This document shows positions 18,347-28,904 of a DNA stretch of 64,000 bases, in pieces. Source of the DNA: an uncultured Pelagibacteraceae bacterium (lineage in GTDB: Bacteria > Pseudomonadota > Alphaproteobacteria > Pelagibacterales > Pelagibacteraceae); assembly GCA_902594675.1 (NCBI GenBank), contig CACJNE010000008.1, positions 1-64,000 of the forward strand, given 5' to 3'. A program made the position numbers and the translations under genes. Below the pieces are notes generated by a model. That model saw only the letters and a program-made list of their open reading frames with translations, had not been told where the DNA came from and made no database searches. Positions within the stretch are counted from its first letter, which is position 1. Each line of letters begins with the position of its first letter.

Positions 18347-19275
18347 TTTCTCGATGCCCTCATAAGTCTATCATTAATTGCCTCACCAATTTGAATATTT
18401 GGTATTTTTTCAACCGCAATTTTTTTGTATCCATTTTTCTTAATTTTTCTTAGTGTTTTGTATAAATTTTTTGCTGCCTCTTTTAAATTTTTAGTCTTAC
18501 TTAAATAAAAATAATTTTTATTTATTTTTTTTCTTTTTTTTATCAAAATAAAAGCTTCTGCATGATTATTTTTTTTGGCATTTAGTCTCATAGGGATACC
18601 AGGAGAATAATGTAATTTGCTACTACCTGGCATTTTAACATTCACTTTTCTTTTTTGGTTGTTTTTTGATGATTTGATAAATTTGTTAATAGTTTTACTG
18701 TCTATACCACCTAATCTAAGAATGTTTGGCTTACCCACAAGATTTATTATAGTAGACTCCAAACCTACTTTTGAAGATCCACCTTCCAAAACAAATTTTA
18801 TTTTATTTCCAAATTCATCAATTACATCTTGTTTTGAAACTGGACTTATACTTGATGAAATATTTGCACTTGGAGCTGCGAGTGGATAATCAACTTTTTT
18901 TAACAACTTTCTTGTCAAACGATGACTAGGAAATCTTACTGCCACTAAATTTGAGTTATTAGTGACTTTTTTTGAAATTTTACTTGTCTTTTTAAGTTTT
19001 AAAACAAATGAAATTGCTCCTGGGCAAAACTTTTTGTAAAGTCTCCTAAAGATACTATTCAACTCACAATCCTTTTTTAATTGATTGACATTATGATAGT
19101 GAACAATCAGAGGGTTGCTTTCTGGTCTTTTTTTTAATTTAAATATCCTTGATACAGCCTTATTCGAGTAAGCATTTGCAGCTAATCCATAAACAGTTTC
19201 TGTAGGGATTGCTATACATTCATCATTATTCAAATATTTAATTGTTTTTTTAATATTTGAATCATCATTTTTCAT
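18343..19275 (-). CDS. tsaC: L-threonylcarbamoyladenylate synthase (Sua5/YwlC/TsaC)
   Basis: Makes threonylcarbamoyl-AMP for the t6A37 modification of ANN-decoding tRNAs. The YrdC domain covers about residues 8-190: IPTETVYGLAANA, KKRPESNPLIVH, FCPGAISFVL, VRFPSHRLTRKLL, PLAAPSANIS and ESTIINLVG. The C-terminal region (about 215-310) is the Sua5 domain, so this is the long form, with PGSSKLHYSPGIPMRL as linker. Length is 310. It is divergent from xseB, with about 20 bases between the two starts. Confidence 0.93.
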   Translation of the reverse strand: MKNDDSNIKKTIKYLNNDECIAIPTETVYGLAANAYSNKAVSRIFKLKKRPESNPLIVHYHNVNQLKKDCELNSIFRRLYKKFCPGAISFVLKLKKTSKISKKVTNNSNLVAVRFPSHRLTRKLLKKVDYPLAAPSANISSSISPVSKQDVIDEFGNKIKFVLEGGSSKVGLESTIINLVGKPNILRLGGIDSKTINKFIKSSKNNQKRKVNVKMPGSSKLHYSPGIPMRLNAKKNNHAEAFILIKKRKKINKNYFYLSKTKNLKEAAKNLYKTLRKIKKNGYKKIAVEKIPNIQIGEAINDRLMRASRK

Positions 19276-19295
19276 ATAATATTACCAACTAATAT

Positions 19296-19550
19296 ATGAA
19301 TGAAAAAAATTTGCTAGATGATATTACATCAAAATCTTTAAATGAGCTCACAGATTTGGCTGATAAAATTATAGAAAATTTAGAAAATGAAATAAATTTA
19401 GAAAATAAATCAGAGGATTACGCTAATTTAATTAAAATAAATAAATTGATAGAAAAAAAATTTCAAAAAAATTTGAAAGAAATTTCAGAAAAATCAAACT
19501 TTAAAATTAAAGAGATAAAATCAAAAAAAGATGGAAAAAAAACTAAATAA
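19296..19550 (+). CDS. xseB: Exodeoxyribonuclease VII small subunit XseB
   Basis: Small helical subunit of exonuclease VII, 84 residues and Lys/Glu-rich. It matches the family in size, in its charged two-helix make-up and in its position immediately upstream of ispA-dxs, the standard proteobacterial order. Sequence conservation in this family is low. It overlaps ispA by 20 bases. The large subunit XseA is not in the window. Confidence 0.72.
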   Translation: MNEKNLLDDITSKSLNELTDLADKIIENLENEINLENKSEDYANLIKINKLIEKKFQKNLKEISEKSNFKIKEIKSKKDGKKTK

Positions 19551-20400
19551 AATTGTAAAAAAAACTAACAGTTATCTTTATCGATATTTTTCTAAAGAAA
19601 AAAAAACAGATCTAATAAAGCCAATGTTATATGGACTTCTTCCTGGGGGAAAAAAGGTAAGATCAAAAATATTATTTGATGTTGGTTCAATATTTGAAGT
19701 TGATAAAAAAGCTATTTTGCAAGTAGCTGCTGCAGTAGAATGCATTCATGCTTATTCACTTATACATGATGATTTGCCGTGCATGGACAATGATAACTTA
19801 AGAAGAGGAAAGTTGTCGACCCATAAAAAATTTAGTGAGTCCACAGCAATTCTTGCCGGCAATTCTTTACTTACAATAGCCTTCCAAATTTTAAGTCAGA
19901 AACAATTAAATTTAAGCGAGAAGAAGAAAACAAAATTGATAAACTTACTATCACAGAGTTCTGGTCATGCAGGTATAGCCGGAGGTCAATTTCTAGATTT
20001 AAGTTATGAGAAAATAAAAAAAAATAAAAGACAAATTATTGATATGCAAATTAAGAAAACTGGTATGCTTTTTAGTTTTTGTTGTGTGGCACCAATTATT
20101 ATGTCAGGTAAAATAAAGTATGTAGAAAAGTTTAATAAAATTGGTACTGAAATAGGCTTACTTTTCCAGATTGCTGATGACTTAATAGATTTAAAAGGCC
20201 AAACATTAAAAGTTGGAAAAAAAACTAAAAAAGATTTTAAAATGGGGAAAGCTACTTTAATTAGTTTACTAGGGACTAATAATACTATTAAATATGCAAA
20301 TAATCTAAAATTAAATATATTCAGAAGTTTAAATAATTTTGGACAAAAAAGTAGTGATCTAAAACAAACAATAAATTATATTTTAAGTAGAACAAAATGA
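19531..20400 (+). CDS. ispA: Short-chain polyprenyl diphosphate synthase IspA (farnesyl/geranylgeranyl)
   Basis: Condenses IPP with allylic diphosphates to make C15 (possibly C20) prenyl diphosphate. The first aspartate-rich motif is [16 protein letters not shown] near 80-95 and the second is ADDLIDLKG near 213. The two residues inserted in the first motif (DDLPCMD) mark the bacterial short-chain type. Length is 289. It is flanked by xseB (20-base overlap) and dxs (four-base overlap), so precursor synthesis and chain building are co-expressed. Confidence 0.93.
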   Translation: MEKKLNKIVKKTNSYLYRYFSKEKKTDLIKPMLYGLLPGGKKVRSKILFDVGSIFEVDKKAILQVAAAVECIHAYSLIHDDLPCMDNDNLRRGKLSTHKKFSESTAILAGNSLLTIAFQILSQKQLNLSEKKKTKLINLLSQSSGHAGIAGGQFLDLSYEKIKKNKRQIIDMQIKKTGMLFSFCCVAPIIMSGKIKYVEKFNKIGTEIGLLFQIADDLIDLKGQTLKVGKKTKKDFKMGKATLISLLGTNNTIKYANNLKLNIFRSLNNFGQKSSDLKQTINYILSRTK

Positions 20401-22310
20401 GCAATAACTACAAATTTTTAAATAATGTCAATTTTCCAAGTGATATTAGAAAATTATCTCAATCTGAGATAAAAGTTTTAGCTGATGAGGTCAGGCAAGA
20501 ATTAATTGATGTTGTTTCAGAAACTGGAGGACACCTGGGAGCTGGACTAGGAGTTGTAGAACTGACTGTAGTTTTGCATTATATATTTAATACTCCATAT
20601 GATAAACTAATATGGGATGTTGGACACCAAACTTATCCCCATAAAATATTAACTGGTAGAAAAAATAAAATTAGAACACTGAGAAAAGGTAAGGGATTAT
20701 CTGGTTTTACAAAAAGATCAGAAAGCGAATATGATCCATTTGGTGCTGCGCATAGTTCAACCTCCATTTCTTCAGCATTAGGAATAGCGGTTGCTAATAA
20801 ATTATCAAATAAATCTGATAATGTAGTTGCGGTTATAGGCGATGGAGCGATAAGTGCTGGAATGGCATATGAGGCAATGAACAACGCAGGAGAAAGTAAG
20901 ACAAAAATGATAGTCGTTTTAAACGATAATGACATGTCAATTGCAAAACCTGTTGGAGCTATGAGAAAGTATCTTGCAAAAATTCTGTCTGGTAAGATTT
21001 ATTTTAGTTTTAGAGAGACATTAAAATTAATCATATCTGCCTTCTCAAAAAGATTTAAAAACAAAGCAGGAAAAGCAGAGGATTTTTTAAGATCTGCAGT
21101 TACTGGTGGTACATTATTTAATTCTATGGGATTTTATTACATTGGGCCAATAGATGGACATGATATTGATACAATGGTTTCTGTATTTAAAAATGCAAAA
21201 GAAATTAATTATGATGGTCCAATTTTAGTTCATGTAAAAACTGAAAAAGGAAAAGGTTATAAATTTGCAGAAAAATCAGAAGATAAATTCCATGGAGTTT
21301 CAAAATTTAATGTAAAAACAGGAGAACAGATAAAGTCTTCATCTAATGCACCATCATATACAAAAGTATTTGCTAATACCTTAATCAAGCATGCTGAAAA
21401 GGATAGTAAAGTTGTTGGTATAACGGCAGCGATGCCATCAGGAACAGGTATGGATTTATTTGGAAAAAAATTTCCTAACAGAATGTTTGATGTTGGAATA
21501 GCAGAACAGCACGCAGTAACTTTTGCCGCTGGAATGGCTACAGAAGGATTTAAACCCTATGCAGCAATATACTCAACTTTTCTTCAAAGAGCTTATGATC
21601 AAGTTGTTCATGATGTTGCAATTCAATCCTTGCCAGTAAGATTTGCAATTGATAGAGCTGGACTAGTTGGCGCTGATGGACCAACACATGCAGGCTCTTT
21701 TGATATAACATACTTATCAACACTGCCAAATTTTGTAGTAATGGCGGCTAGCGATGAAGCCGAACTTGTAAGAATGATCAATACCTCAATTGATATAAAT
21801 GATAAACCCTCTGCTTTTAGGTACCCAAGGGGTAATGGTCTTGGTGTTCAATTACCAGATATAAATGATAAAATTGAAATAGGTAAAGCAAAAATAATTA
21901 AAGAGGGAAAAAAGGTTGTAATTTTAAATTTTGGTGCAAGACTTCATGAGTGTATTTTAGCATATGAAAATTTATCTAAAAAAGGAATTAATATTTCTAT
22001 AATTGATGCAAGATTTGCAAAACCTTTAGATGAAAATTTAATCTGGCAAATTGCAACAGAGCATGAAGTTTTAATCACAATAGAGGAGGGATCTATTGGT
22101 GGGTTTGGATCTCATGTTAGCCAATTTCTTAGTGAAAAAAATCTTCTAGATAGCAATTTAAAATTTAGATCAATGATATTACCTGATAGATTTATAGATC
22201 ATGATAAACCAGAGTTAATGTATAAATATGCAAATCTTGATTCAATTGGAATAGAAAATAAGATTTTAGATACATTAAATTCAAAAGTTTTAATAAAAAA
22301 ATCTAATTAA
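20397..22310 (+). CDS. dxs: 1-deoxy-D-xylulose-5-phosphate synthase Dxs
   Basis: Thiamine-diphosphate enzyme that starts the MEP isoprenoid pathway from pyruvate and glyceraldehyde-3-phosphate. The TPP motif is [20 protein letters not shown] near 145-165, the catalytic glutamate lies in [17 protein letters not shown] near 365, and the transketolase pyrimidine domain and C-terminal domain follow. Length is 637. The stop overlaps the convergent aroC stop by four bases. The DXP product also feeds pyridoxal and thiamine synthesis. Confidence 0.98.
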   Translation: MSNNYKFLNNVNFPSDIRKLSQSEIKVLADEVRQELIDVVSETGGHLGAGLGVVELTVVLHYIFNTPYDKLIWDVGHQTYPHKILTGRKNKIRTLRKGKGLSGFTKRSESEYDPFGAAHSSTSISSALGIAVANKLSNKSDNVVAVIGDGAISAGMAYEAMNNAGESKTKMIVVLNDNDMSIAKPVGAMRKYLAKILSGKIYFSFRETLKLIISAFSKRFKNKAGKAEDFLRSAVTGGTLFNSMGFYYIGPIDGHDIDTMVSVFKNAKEINYDGPILVHVKTEKGKGYKFAEKSEDKFHGVSKFNVKTGEQIKSSSNAPSYTKVFANTLIKHAEKDSKVVGITAAMPSGTGMDLFGKKFPNRMFDVGIAEQHAVTFAAGMATEGFKPYAAIYSTFLQRAYDQVVHDVAIQSLPVRFAIDRAGLVGADGPTHAGSFDITYLSTLPNFVVMAASDEAELVRMINTSIDINDKPSAFRYPRGNGLGVQLPDINDKIEIGKAKIIKEGKKVVILNFGARLHECILAYENLSKKGINISIIDARFAKPLDENLIWQIATEHEVLITIEEGSIGGFGSHVSQFLSEKNLLDSNLKFRSMILPDRFIDHDKPELMYKYANLDSIGIENKILDTLNSKVLIKKSN

Positions 22311-23392
22311 ATTTTATTTTGAGCCGTGTTCATTAAATAGTGGTCAAGAATTACACAATGCATCATAGCCTCTCCTATTGGGACTGCTCTAATTCCTACA
22401 CACGGGTCATGTCTTCCTTTAACAGATATTGTTGTATTTTTGCCGAACTTATCAATCGTTTTTCTAGTTGATAAAATCGATGAAGTTGGTTTAACAGCAA
22501 ATGAAATTTTTATTTCTTGACCTGTTGAAATTCCACCCAAAATTCCACCAGCATTATTTGATTTAAAACTAGTTTTACCTTTTCTTTGTAAAATCTCATC
22601 AGAGTTTTCTTCCCCAGTTAGCATAGCTGAATCCATTCCTGATCCAATATTTACCCCCTTAACAGCATTAATGCTCATCATCGCAGCTGCTAAATCCATA
22701 TCTAATTTCGAATATATTGGCGCTCCAAGTCCTAAAGGTACTCCTCTTGCTCTTATCTCAATTATTGCTCCACAAGATGAACCAGCTTTTCTTATACCGA
22801 GTAAATATTTTTCCCAGAGCTTAATTACAGATTTGTCAGGACAAAAAAATGGATTTGAGGATATAGTTTTGTCTTTCCATTTGTTTATATCACACCCTAA
22901 AATTCCTAATTGTATAACTGCACCGACTGCTTGATATTTAGCACCAATCTTATTTTTCAAAACTACTTTTGCAATTGCCCCTGCTGCAACTCTTGCTGCA
23001 GTCTCACGGGCTGATTGTCTTCCACCTCCTCTATAATCCCGAATTCCATACTTTTTAAAATAAGTGTAATCTGCATGTCCTGGTCGAAATTTGTTCTTTA
23101 TTGTCTCATAATCTCTAGATCTCATGTCTTTGTTATAAATTATTAAAGATATTGGAGTTCCAGTAGTTTTTCCCTCAAAAACACCAGATAAAATATTAAT
23201 TTTGTCATCCTCTTTTCTTTGTGTTGTGAATTTAGATTGACCTGGTTTTCGTTTATTAAGTTCTTTTTGAATATCACTCTCCTTAATTGGAACATTTGGT
23301 GGGCATCCGTCCACAACACACCCAATTGCAGGACCATGAGACTCTCCCCAGGTAGTAAATCTAAATAACTTTCCAAAAGTATTAAATGACAT
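22307..23392 (-). CDS. aroC: Chorismate synthase AroC
   Basis: FMN-dependent final shikimate step producing chorismate. Signatures are [17 protein letters not shown] at 16-32, the RPGHADYTY(F)KKYG motif near 102, [16 protein letters not shown] near 123 and [18 protein letters not shown] near 325. Length is 361. It starts very near pdxH, which is divergent. FMN supply is a shared need with PdxH, but no regulatory link is visible. Confidence 0.98.
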   Translation of the reverse strand: MSFNTFGKLFRFTTWGESHGPAIGCVVDGCPPNVPIKESDIQKELNKRKPGQSKFTTQRKEDDKINILSGVFEGKTTGTPISLIIYNKDMRSRDYETIKNKFRPGHADYTYFKKYGIRDYRGGGRQSARETAARVAAGAIAKVVLKNKIGAKYQAVGAVIQLGILGCDINKWKDKTISSNPFFCPDKSVIKLWEKYLLGIRKAGSSCGAIIEIRARGVPLGLGAPIYSKLDMDLAAAMMSINAVKGVNIGSGMDSAMLTGEENSDEILQRKGKTSFKSNNAGGILGGISTGQEIKISFAVKPTSSILSTRKTIDKFGKNTTISVKGRHDPCVGIRAVPIGEAMMHCVILDHYLMNTAQNKI

Positions 23393-23424
23393 TATCTTAC
23401 TGTATAAATTATTTTTTTAAAATT

Positions 23425-24048
23425 ATGAACGAAAAAAACTCACTTGGATTAAATCTTTGCTTTAAAGATCATAATAACCCAATAAAACTTTTTGAAGAAT
23501 GGTTCAATAAAGCAAAAAAAACTGAAATTAATGACCCAAATGCGTTTGCAGTGGGCACTGTAAATAAAAAAGGATTTCCAACAGTCAGAATGGTTCTCCT
23601 TAAAGATTTTGATAAAAATGGTTTCGTTTTTTATACAAATTTAAAAAGTGATAAAAGTAAAGCCATTAAAAACTCTTCAAAAATTTCCATGTGTTTTCAT
23701 TGGAAAAGCCTACAAAGACAAATTAGGGTAATTGGTATTGCATCTAAAGTCTCAAAAAAAGAAGCTGATGAGTATTATAAATCAAGAGCATATGGAAGTA
23801 GAATTGGTGCTTGGGCTTCACAGCAGAGCAGCATTTTAAAAAATAGAGAAGATTTATATAAATCTATAAACGAATTTAAAAAAAAATTCCCAAATCAAAA
23901 AAAAGTACCACGACCAGAATACTGGTCAGGCTGGAGAATAAAACCTAAAGAAATAGAATTCTGGCTTGATGGTCAAAATCGAATTCATGAAAGATTGAAA
24001 TATATTAAAAAAACTAAAAGTTGGAAAAAAGTATTGCTAAGTCCTTAA
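23425..24048 (+). CDS. pdxH: Pyridoxine/pyridoxamine 5'-phosphate oxidase PdxH
   Basis: FMN flavoprotein that oxidises PNP/PMP to pyridoxal phosphate. Motifs are PTVRMVLLKDFDKNGFVFYTN, CFHWKSLQRQIRVIG, the YGSRIGAWASQQSS loop, and the C-terminal PEYWSGWRIKPKEIEFW. The ATG at 23425 was preferred because the 13 codons upstream encode a hydrophobic tail foreign to the family and overlap the aroC start. Length from here is 207. The stop overlaps the convergent ispB stop by four bases. Confidence 0.94.
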   Translation: MNEKNSLGLNLCFKDHNNPIKLFEEWFNKAKKTEINDPNAFAVGTVNKKGFPTVRMVLLKDFDKNGFVFYTNLKSDKSKAIKNSSKISMCFHWKSLQRQIRVIGIASKVSKKEADEYYKSRAYGSRIGAWASQQSSILKNREDLYKSINEFKKKFPNQKKVPRPEYWSGWRIKPKEIEFWLDGQNRIHERLKYIKKTKSWKKVLLSP

Positions 24049-25058
24049 AAATTTCTCTCTATACTAAAAGACGTTAAATTTTTTAGCACATTTTTTTCGT
24101 CAGACTCCTCAAATACACTTAAAGAATTAGAAGCTAAATTTATATAATGCTCTGCTTTTTTATAACACTCTTTAATTATGTTATTTTTTTTTATTAGATT
24201 TAGAACATATTCTAAATCTTTCTTTTCACGAATTTGTTTTTCAAATAAAGATTTTAATTTTTCTTTTTCAACATTTTGCACTCTTTGATAAAGTAAAATT
24301 AAAGGTAAAGTTACTTTTCCCTCGTAAAAATCATTACCAATGGTTTTTCCAAATAATTTTAATTCAGAATTATAATCTAATGTATCATCTGCAATTTGAA
24401 ATGTGAGACCTAGGTTTTTTCCATAAAATTCTAAAGCATTTTTAAATTTTAAATCTTTTTCTGAAATAATTGCGCCGACTTTAGTAGCTGCTGCAAATAA
24501 TGATGCAGTCTTTGAAGAAATAATATTAAGATATGTTTCTTCTAACATGTCTATTTCTTTATTATGTTGCAATTGTAGAACTTCACCTTGAGCAATTTCT
24601 GATGATGTGTTAGCCAAAAGTTTAAGTAATTCTAAATTTCCATCTTCAACCATCATTTCAAAACATTTGCTTAAGAGATAATCGCCTACTAAAATTGATG
24701 AGTGATTTCCCCAGATCTTATTTAAGGTCTTTTTTCCTCTTCTAATTTTAGAGTTATCAATTACATCATCGTGCATTAAAGTTGCTGCATGGATTAATTC
24801 AACACATGCAGCCAGATTAACATCTCTTAATCCTTTCTCATATCCACAAATTTTTGAGCATTGCAATGTTAATAGAGCTCTAAGTCTTTTACCTCCAGTG
24901 TTTAAATGATATTTTGTCATCTTTTGAACTAACTCAACTTTACTTGCTAATCTGGAATTAATTTTTTCTTCAACTAGAATCAACTTATCTTCAACTGAGT
25001 TTTTTAAGTCAGTATAAGAATTATTAATTTGCTTTTTAAGCTGTATTACAGTTCCCAT
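24045..25058 (-). CDS. ispB: Long-chain polyprenyl diphosphate synthase (IspB type)
   Basis: Makes the long prenyl tail, probably of ubiquinone. The first aspartate motif HDDVIDNSKIRRGKKT (near 98-113) has two residues between the aspartate pairs, the long-chain type, in contrast to IspA in this window. The second motif is ADDTLDYN near 222. Length is 337. Chain length (C40 or C50) cannot be read with certainty. It is divergent from the S49 peptidase gene, with a 110-base gap. Confidence 0.92.
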   Translation of the reverse strand: MGTVIQLKKQINNSYTDLKNSVEDKLILVEEKINSRLASKVELVQKMTKYHLNTGGKRLRALLTLQCSKICGYEKGLRDVNLAACVELIHAATLMHDDVIDNSKIRRGKKTLNKIWGNHSSILVGDYLLSKCFEMMVEDGNLELLKLLANTSSEIAQGEVLQLQHNKEIDMLEETYLNIISSKTASLFAAATKVGAIISEKDLKFKNALEFYGKNLGLTFQIADDTLDYNSELKLFGKTIGNDFYEGKVTLPLILLYQRVQNVEKEKLKSLFEKQIREKKDLEYVLNLIKKNNIIKECYKKAEHYINLASNSLSVFEESDEKNVLKNLTSFSIERNF

Positions 25059-25100
25059 GTTTTAAAACTATTATATACAAATTATTAATATACTTATCAA

Positions 25101-25128
25101 TTGACGCACCTTATTCTTTAATTATAAC
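25101..25128 (+). promoter_or_regulatory. probable promoter for the S49 peptidase operon
   Basis: TTGACG at 25101-25106, a 16-base spacer and TATAAC at 25123-25128 form a good sigma-70-type promoter in the divergent gap between ispB and the peptidase gene. The predicted start is about 34 bases before the ATG at 25169. Confidence 0.5.
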
Positions 25129-25168
25129 TAGAGTTTATTATAAATTTATAAAACTAATAAAAATTGTA

Positions 25169-25978
25169 ATGTTTTCATTTTTTAAAAAAAAAAAGATAAT
25201 AAGCCATCTAAAGCTATCTGGCGTTATAGGAAATGTTGGAAAATTTAGACAAGGAATAGATTATTCAAGCCAGGAAGAAATAATTAAAAAAGCTTTCTCA
25301 CTAAAAAAAGCATTAGTGGTAGCAATTACAATAAACTCACCAGGAGGATCTCCAGTCCAATCACATCTGATATATAAACTTATTAAGGAACAATCAAAAA
25401 AAACAAAAAAAAAAGTGATTGTCTTTGCTGAAGATGTGGCTGCATCCGGTGGATACCTGATCGCTTGTGCTGGTGATGAGATATATGCAAACTCAAGTTC
25501 GATAATAGGATCAATTGGCGTTATTTCTGCATCATTCGGATTTAAAAACTTAATAGAAAAAATTGGTGTTCAAAGAAGAGTATATACAGCAGGAAAGAAT
25601 AAAAGTACTTTAGACCCTTTTCTTGATGAAAAAGAAGAGGATATAAATCGGTTAAAAAATATTCAATTAGAAATTCATCAGGACTTTATTGATGTCGTTG
25701 AGGAGAGTAGAAAAGAAAAACTAAACAAAAACTCTGGTATTGAACTTTTTTCTGGTGAGTTTTGGGCTGGAAAAAAAGCAAAAGAATTAGGTTTAATAGA
25801 TGGTTTGGGTAATGCAGAACAAATATTAAGAGAAAAATATGGAGATCAAATTGAGATTAAGAAATTTGAAAAAAGTAAAGGGTGGTTGTCAAAAAAATTA
25901 TCATCCTCAGAAAATTATACTGATAAAGTAATCAGTTTATTAGAAGAAAGATCAATCTGGCAAAGGTATGGTCTATAA
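25169..25978 (+). CDS. S49 (SppA/SohB-like) serine peptidase
   Basis: ClpP-fold peptidase of family S49, related to signal peptide peptidase A and Soh[11 protein letters not shown] lies at 57-66; the probable nucleophile S93 is in [10 protein letters not shown], and the probable general base is K143 or K145 in AGKNKS. The 269-residue length fits the single-domain form. The N-terminus has a short basic stretch but no convincing membrane helix or signal peptide, so location is uncertain. It overlaps glyQ by 11 bases. Confidence 0.9.
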   Translation: MFSFFKKKKIISHLKLSGVIGNVGKFRQGIDYSSQEEIIKKAFSLKKALVVAITINSPGGSPVQSHLIYKLIKEQSKKTKKKVIVFAEDVAASGGYLIACAGDEIYANSSSIIGSIGVISASFGFKNLIEKIGVQRRVYTAGKNKSTLDPFLDEKEEDINRLKNIQLEIHQDFIDVVEESRKEKLNKNSGIELFSGEFWAGKKAKELGLIDGLGNAEQILREKYGDQIEIKKFEKSKGWLSKKLSSSENYTDKVISLLEERSIWQRYGL

Positions 25979-26840
25979 AACAAAAAAAAAAACTTTATCT
26001 TTTCAAGACACAATCTTTAATTTACAAAAGTACTGGTCAAAAAAAGGTTGTGTAATATTACAACCATATGATCTAGAGGTAGGAGCTGGAACATTTCATC
26101 CAGCAACCACTCTAAGATCGCTTGGTCCAAAACCATGGAAAACTGCATATGTTCAACCATCACGTAGACCGACTGACGGAAGATATGGTGACAACCCCAA
26201 TAGATTACAACATTACTATCAGTTCCAAGTATTAATTAAACCCTCGCCAAAAGAAATAAAAAAGATGTATTTAAATAGCTTGTCATCAATAGGTATTAAT
26301 TATGAGGAACACGATATAAGATTTGTTGAAGATGACTGGGAAAGTCCTACTCTTGGAGCAGCAGGCCTTGGATGGGAAGTTTGGTGTGATGGTATGGAAG
26401 TAACGCAATTTACTTACTTCCAACAAATGGCTGGTGTTGAATGTAAACCTGTTTCTGTCGAAATTACATATGGATTAGAGAGATTGTGTATGTTTATTCA
26501 AAACAAAAAAAGTGTTTTTGACTTAATTTGGAATGATGAAGGAATAACTTACAAAGATATCTTTCATAAGTCAGAGAAAGAATTTTCAGCATATAATTTT
26601 GAATATGCCAACACTGATAATTTATTTAAAATATTTGAAATGCTTGAAGAGGAGACAAAATTATTGGTTGAAAAAAAAATTTCACTTCCAGCATACGATC
26701 AATGTTTAAAATGTAGCCATGTGTTTAATATTCTAGATGCTAGAGGGGTAATTAGTGTAGCACAAAGGGCTGAATATATTACAAGAATAAGAGAACTAAC
26801 TAAATCAATTGGGAAAGTTTGGATTGAAAGCCAAAGTTAA
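25968..26840 (+). CDS. glyQ: Glycyl-tRNA synthetase alpha subunit GlyQ
   Basis: Catalytic subunit of the bacterial alpha2-beta2 glycyl-tRNA synthetase. Motifs include [20 protein letters not shown] near 17-36, [20 protein letters not shown] near 59-78, the [18 protein letters not shown] stretch, and EITYGLERL. Length is 290. Its stop shares a base with the start of glyS (TAATG), so the two subunits are translationally coupled. Confidence 0.98.
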   Translation: MVYKTKKKTLSFQDTIFNLQKYWSKKGCVILQPYDLEVGAGTFHPATTLRSLGPKPWKTAYVQPSRRPTDGRYGDNPNRLQHYYQFQVLIKPSPKEIKKMYLNSLSSIGINYEEHDIRFVEDDWESPTLGAAGLGWEVWCDGMEVTQFTYFQQMAGVECKPVSVEITYGLERLCMFIQNKKSVFDLIWNDEGITYKDIFHKSEKEFSAYNFEYANTDNLFKIFEMLEEETKLLVEKKISLPAYDQCLKCSHVFNILDARGVISVAQRAEYITRIRELTKSIGKVWIESQS

Positions 26841-28903
26841 TGTCAGAATTATTTGTAGAGTTATTTAGTGAGGAAATTCCTGCAAAGCTTCAGATAAATG
26901 CAAGGAATGAGTTAAAAAAAAATATTAAAAATTTTTTTATTGATAACCAAATTAAATTTAATGAAAATTTCAATGTTTATTCAACACCAAATAGGCTAGT
27001 TTTCCATGTTGATAAAATCCCTAATGAAATTAAACTCAACTCAGAGGAAATAAGAGGTCCAAATGTTAATGCTCCCGAAAAAGCTTTAGAGGGATTTATT
27101 AGATCAAACAATACAACATTAGAAAAAATTTTTAAAAAAAGTACTGAGAAAGGTGAATTCTACTTTTTTAAAAAAGAGTCTAGAAAAATAAAAGTTTCAG
27201 AATTATTAGAAAAAAATTTAAGTGAAATCTTAACAAAGATAACTTGGAATAAATCTATGAAATGGGCAAATTATGATCTTTACTGGGGTAGACCTCTTAA
27301 ATCTATTTTAGCAATATTTAATAAAAAACCTCTTAATTTTGTTTTTAACCACATAAATAGCTCTAACAAAACTTTTACAGATAAATCACTAGAAGAAGGT
27401 TTAAAAATTTTTAACGACTTTAATTCGTATATAAAATTTTTTAAACAAAAAGGTATTTTAATTGATCAAGATTTAAGAAAAAAAATAATACAGAATAAGA
27501 TTAATGAAATAATTAATAAAAAAAATTTAAAAATCGAACAGAATGAAAGGCTTATAGATGAAATAGTAAATATAGTTGAAAAACCAGCAGTAATTATTTG
27601 TGATTTTGACAAAAAATTTTTGAATGTACCTAGTGAAATATTGATTACGACTATGCAGAGTCATCAAAAATATTTACCAACTTTTGATAAAAAAAATAAT
27701 CTTACAAATAATTTTTTTGTAGTTGCAGATATAAAAGACACCAAAGGGTTTGTTAAATTAGGAAATGAGAGAGTGATTGAGGCAAGATTAAGCGATGCTG
27801 AGTTTTTTTGGGAAAAAAATAAAACTCAAAATTTAGTTAAGCAAGTAGATAAATTAAAAAATATAAATTATTTTAAAGGTTTAGGATCCTACTTTGACAA
27901 AATTCAACGAATGAGAAAGTTATCATCATTAATTTCTGATGATTTTTTAATTAGTAAAGATAAAATTGAAATAGCCTCATCAATTTGTAAAGTTGATTTA
28001 ATGTCCGATCTAGTTGGAGAGTTTCCAGAACTCCAAGGTATTGTTGGCGGTCACTTTGCAAAATTTCAAGGGTTTGATAAAGAAGTTTGTCTTGCTGTAT
28101 CTGAACAATATTTGCCTAACGGTATGGAAAGCAAACTACCAAAAAAAATGTACAGCGTTGCTTTATCTTTAAGTGATAAACTAGATTCATTAGTAGGTTT
28201 TTTTGGAATAAATCTTAAACCTACTAGTTCAAAAGATCCATATGCCATAAGAAGAATGGCTATAAGTCTTGTCAGATTAATTGTTGAAAATGAAATAAAG
28301 ATCAAACTTAAAGATTTAATTGTTTACACCTGTTCAGCATATAGAGATCAGGGCTATGATTTTGATACCAAAAAGATACAAAACGAATTAAGTGATTTCA
28401 TAATTGAAAGATTAAAAAATTATTTAAAAGAAAAAAAAATAAGACAAGATATAATTGAAAGCTCAACATTTTTGCTTGGATTGGATGATTTATTAAAGGC
28501 TTATAAAAAATCTTTATGTTTAAATAAAAATATTAAAAAAGAAATCGGTTTTGAAACTATTGCAGTATACAAAAGATCTTCGAACATATTAAATACTGAA
28601 GAAAAAATATCTATCGAAACCCTTGGTTTTGCAGACCCGGGCTTATTTAAAAATGATTATGAGAAAAAATTATATAAAAAAATAGATGATATAAGAAAAT
28701 ATTTTTTGAGTATTGGAAAAGACGAAAATTACGAGGAAAGTCTAAAAATTTTATCAAGCATTAAAAACGAGGTAAACGATTTTTTCGATAATGTTATTGT
28801 TAATGACGAAGATATAATAATTAAAAAAAATAGATTAGAATTATTAAATATGTTGTGTAAAACTTTTGATAACTATTTTAATTTTTCAAAAATAGAAACC
28901 TAG
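26840..28903 (+). CDS. glyS: Glycyl-tRNA synthetase beta subunit GlyS
   Basis: The tRNA-binding subunit of the heterotetrameric glycyl-tRNA synthetase, 687 residues. The N-terminus LFVELFSEEIPAKLQ is characteristic, followed by RGPNVNAPEKALEGF and, mid-protein, KVDLMSDLVGEFPELQGIVGG-type and DPYAIRRMAISLVRL segments. The C-terminal third is the anticodon-binding region. It is one base upstream of ppdK. Confidence 0.97.
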   Translation: MSELFVELFSEEIPAKLQINARNELKKNIKNFFIDNQIKFNENFNVYSTPNRLVFHVDKIPNEIKLNSEEIRGPNVNAPEKALEGFIRSNNTTLEKIFKKSTEKGEFYFFKKESRKIKVSELLEKNLSEILTKITWNKSMKWANYDLYWGRPLKSILAIFNKKPLNFVFNHINSSNKTFTDKSLEEGLKIFNDFNSYIKFFKQKGILIDQDLRKKIIQNKINEIINKKNLKIEQNERLIDEIVNIVEKPAVIICDFDKKFLNVPSEILITTMQSHQKYLPTFDKKNNLTNNFFVVADIKDTKGFVKLGNERVIEARLSDAEFFWEKNKTQNLVKQVDKLKNINYFKGLGSYFDKIQRMRKLSSLISDDFLISKDKIEIASSICKVDLMSDLVGEFPELQGIVGGHFAKFQGFDKEVCLAVSEQYLPNGMESKLPKKMYSVALSLSDKLDSLVGFFGINLKPTSSKDPYAIRRMAISLVRLIVENEIKIKLKDLIVYTCSAYRDQGYDFDTKKIQNELSDFIIERLKNYLKEKKIRQDIIESSTFLLGLDDLLKAYKKSLCLNKNIKKEIGFETIAVYKRSSNILNTEEKISIETLGFADPGLFKNDYEKKLYKKIDDIRKYFLSIGKDENYEESLKILSSIKNEVNDFFDNVIVNDEDIIIKKNRLELLNMLCKTFDNYFNFSKIET

Positions 28904-28904
28904 T

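Noticed and set aside
23386-23424. Longer start for pdxH at 23386
   Set aside because: The extra 13 residues are unlike the family N-terminus and overlap the aroC start; the ATG at 23425 fits.
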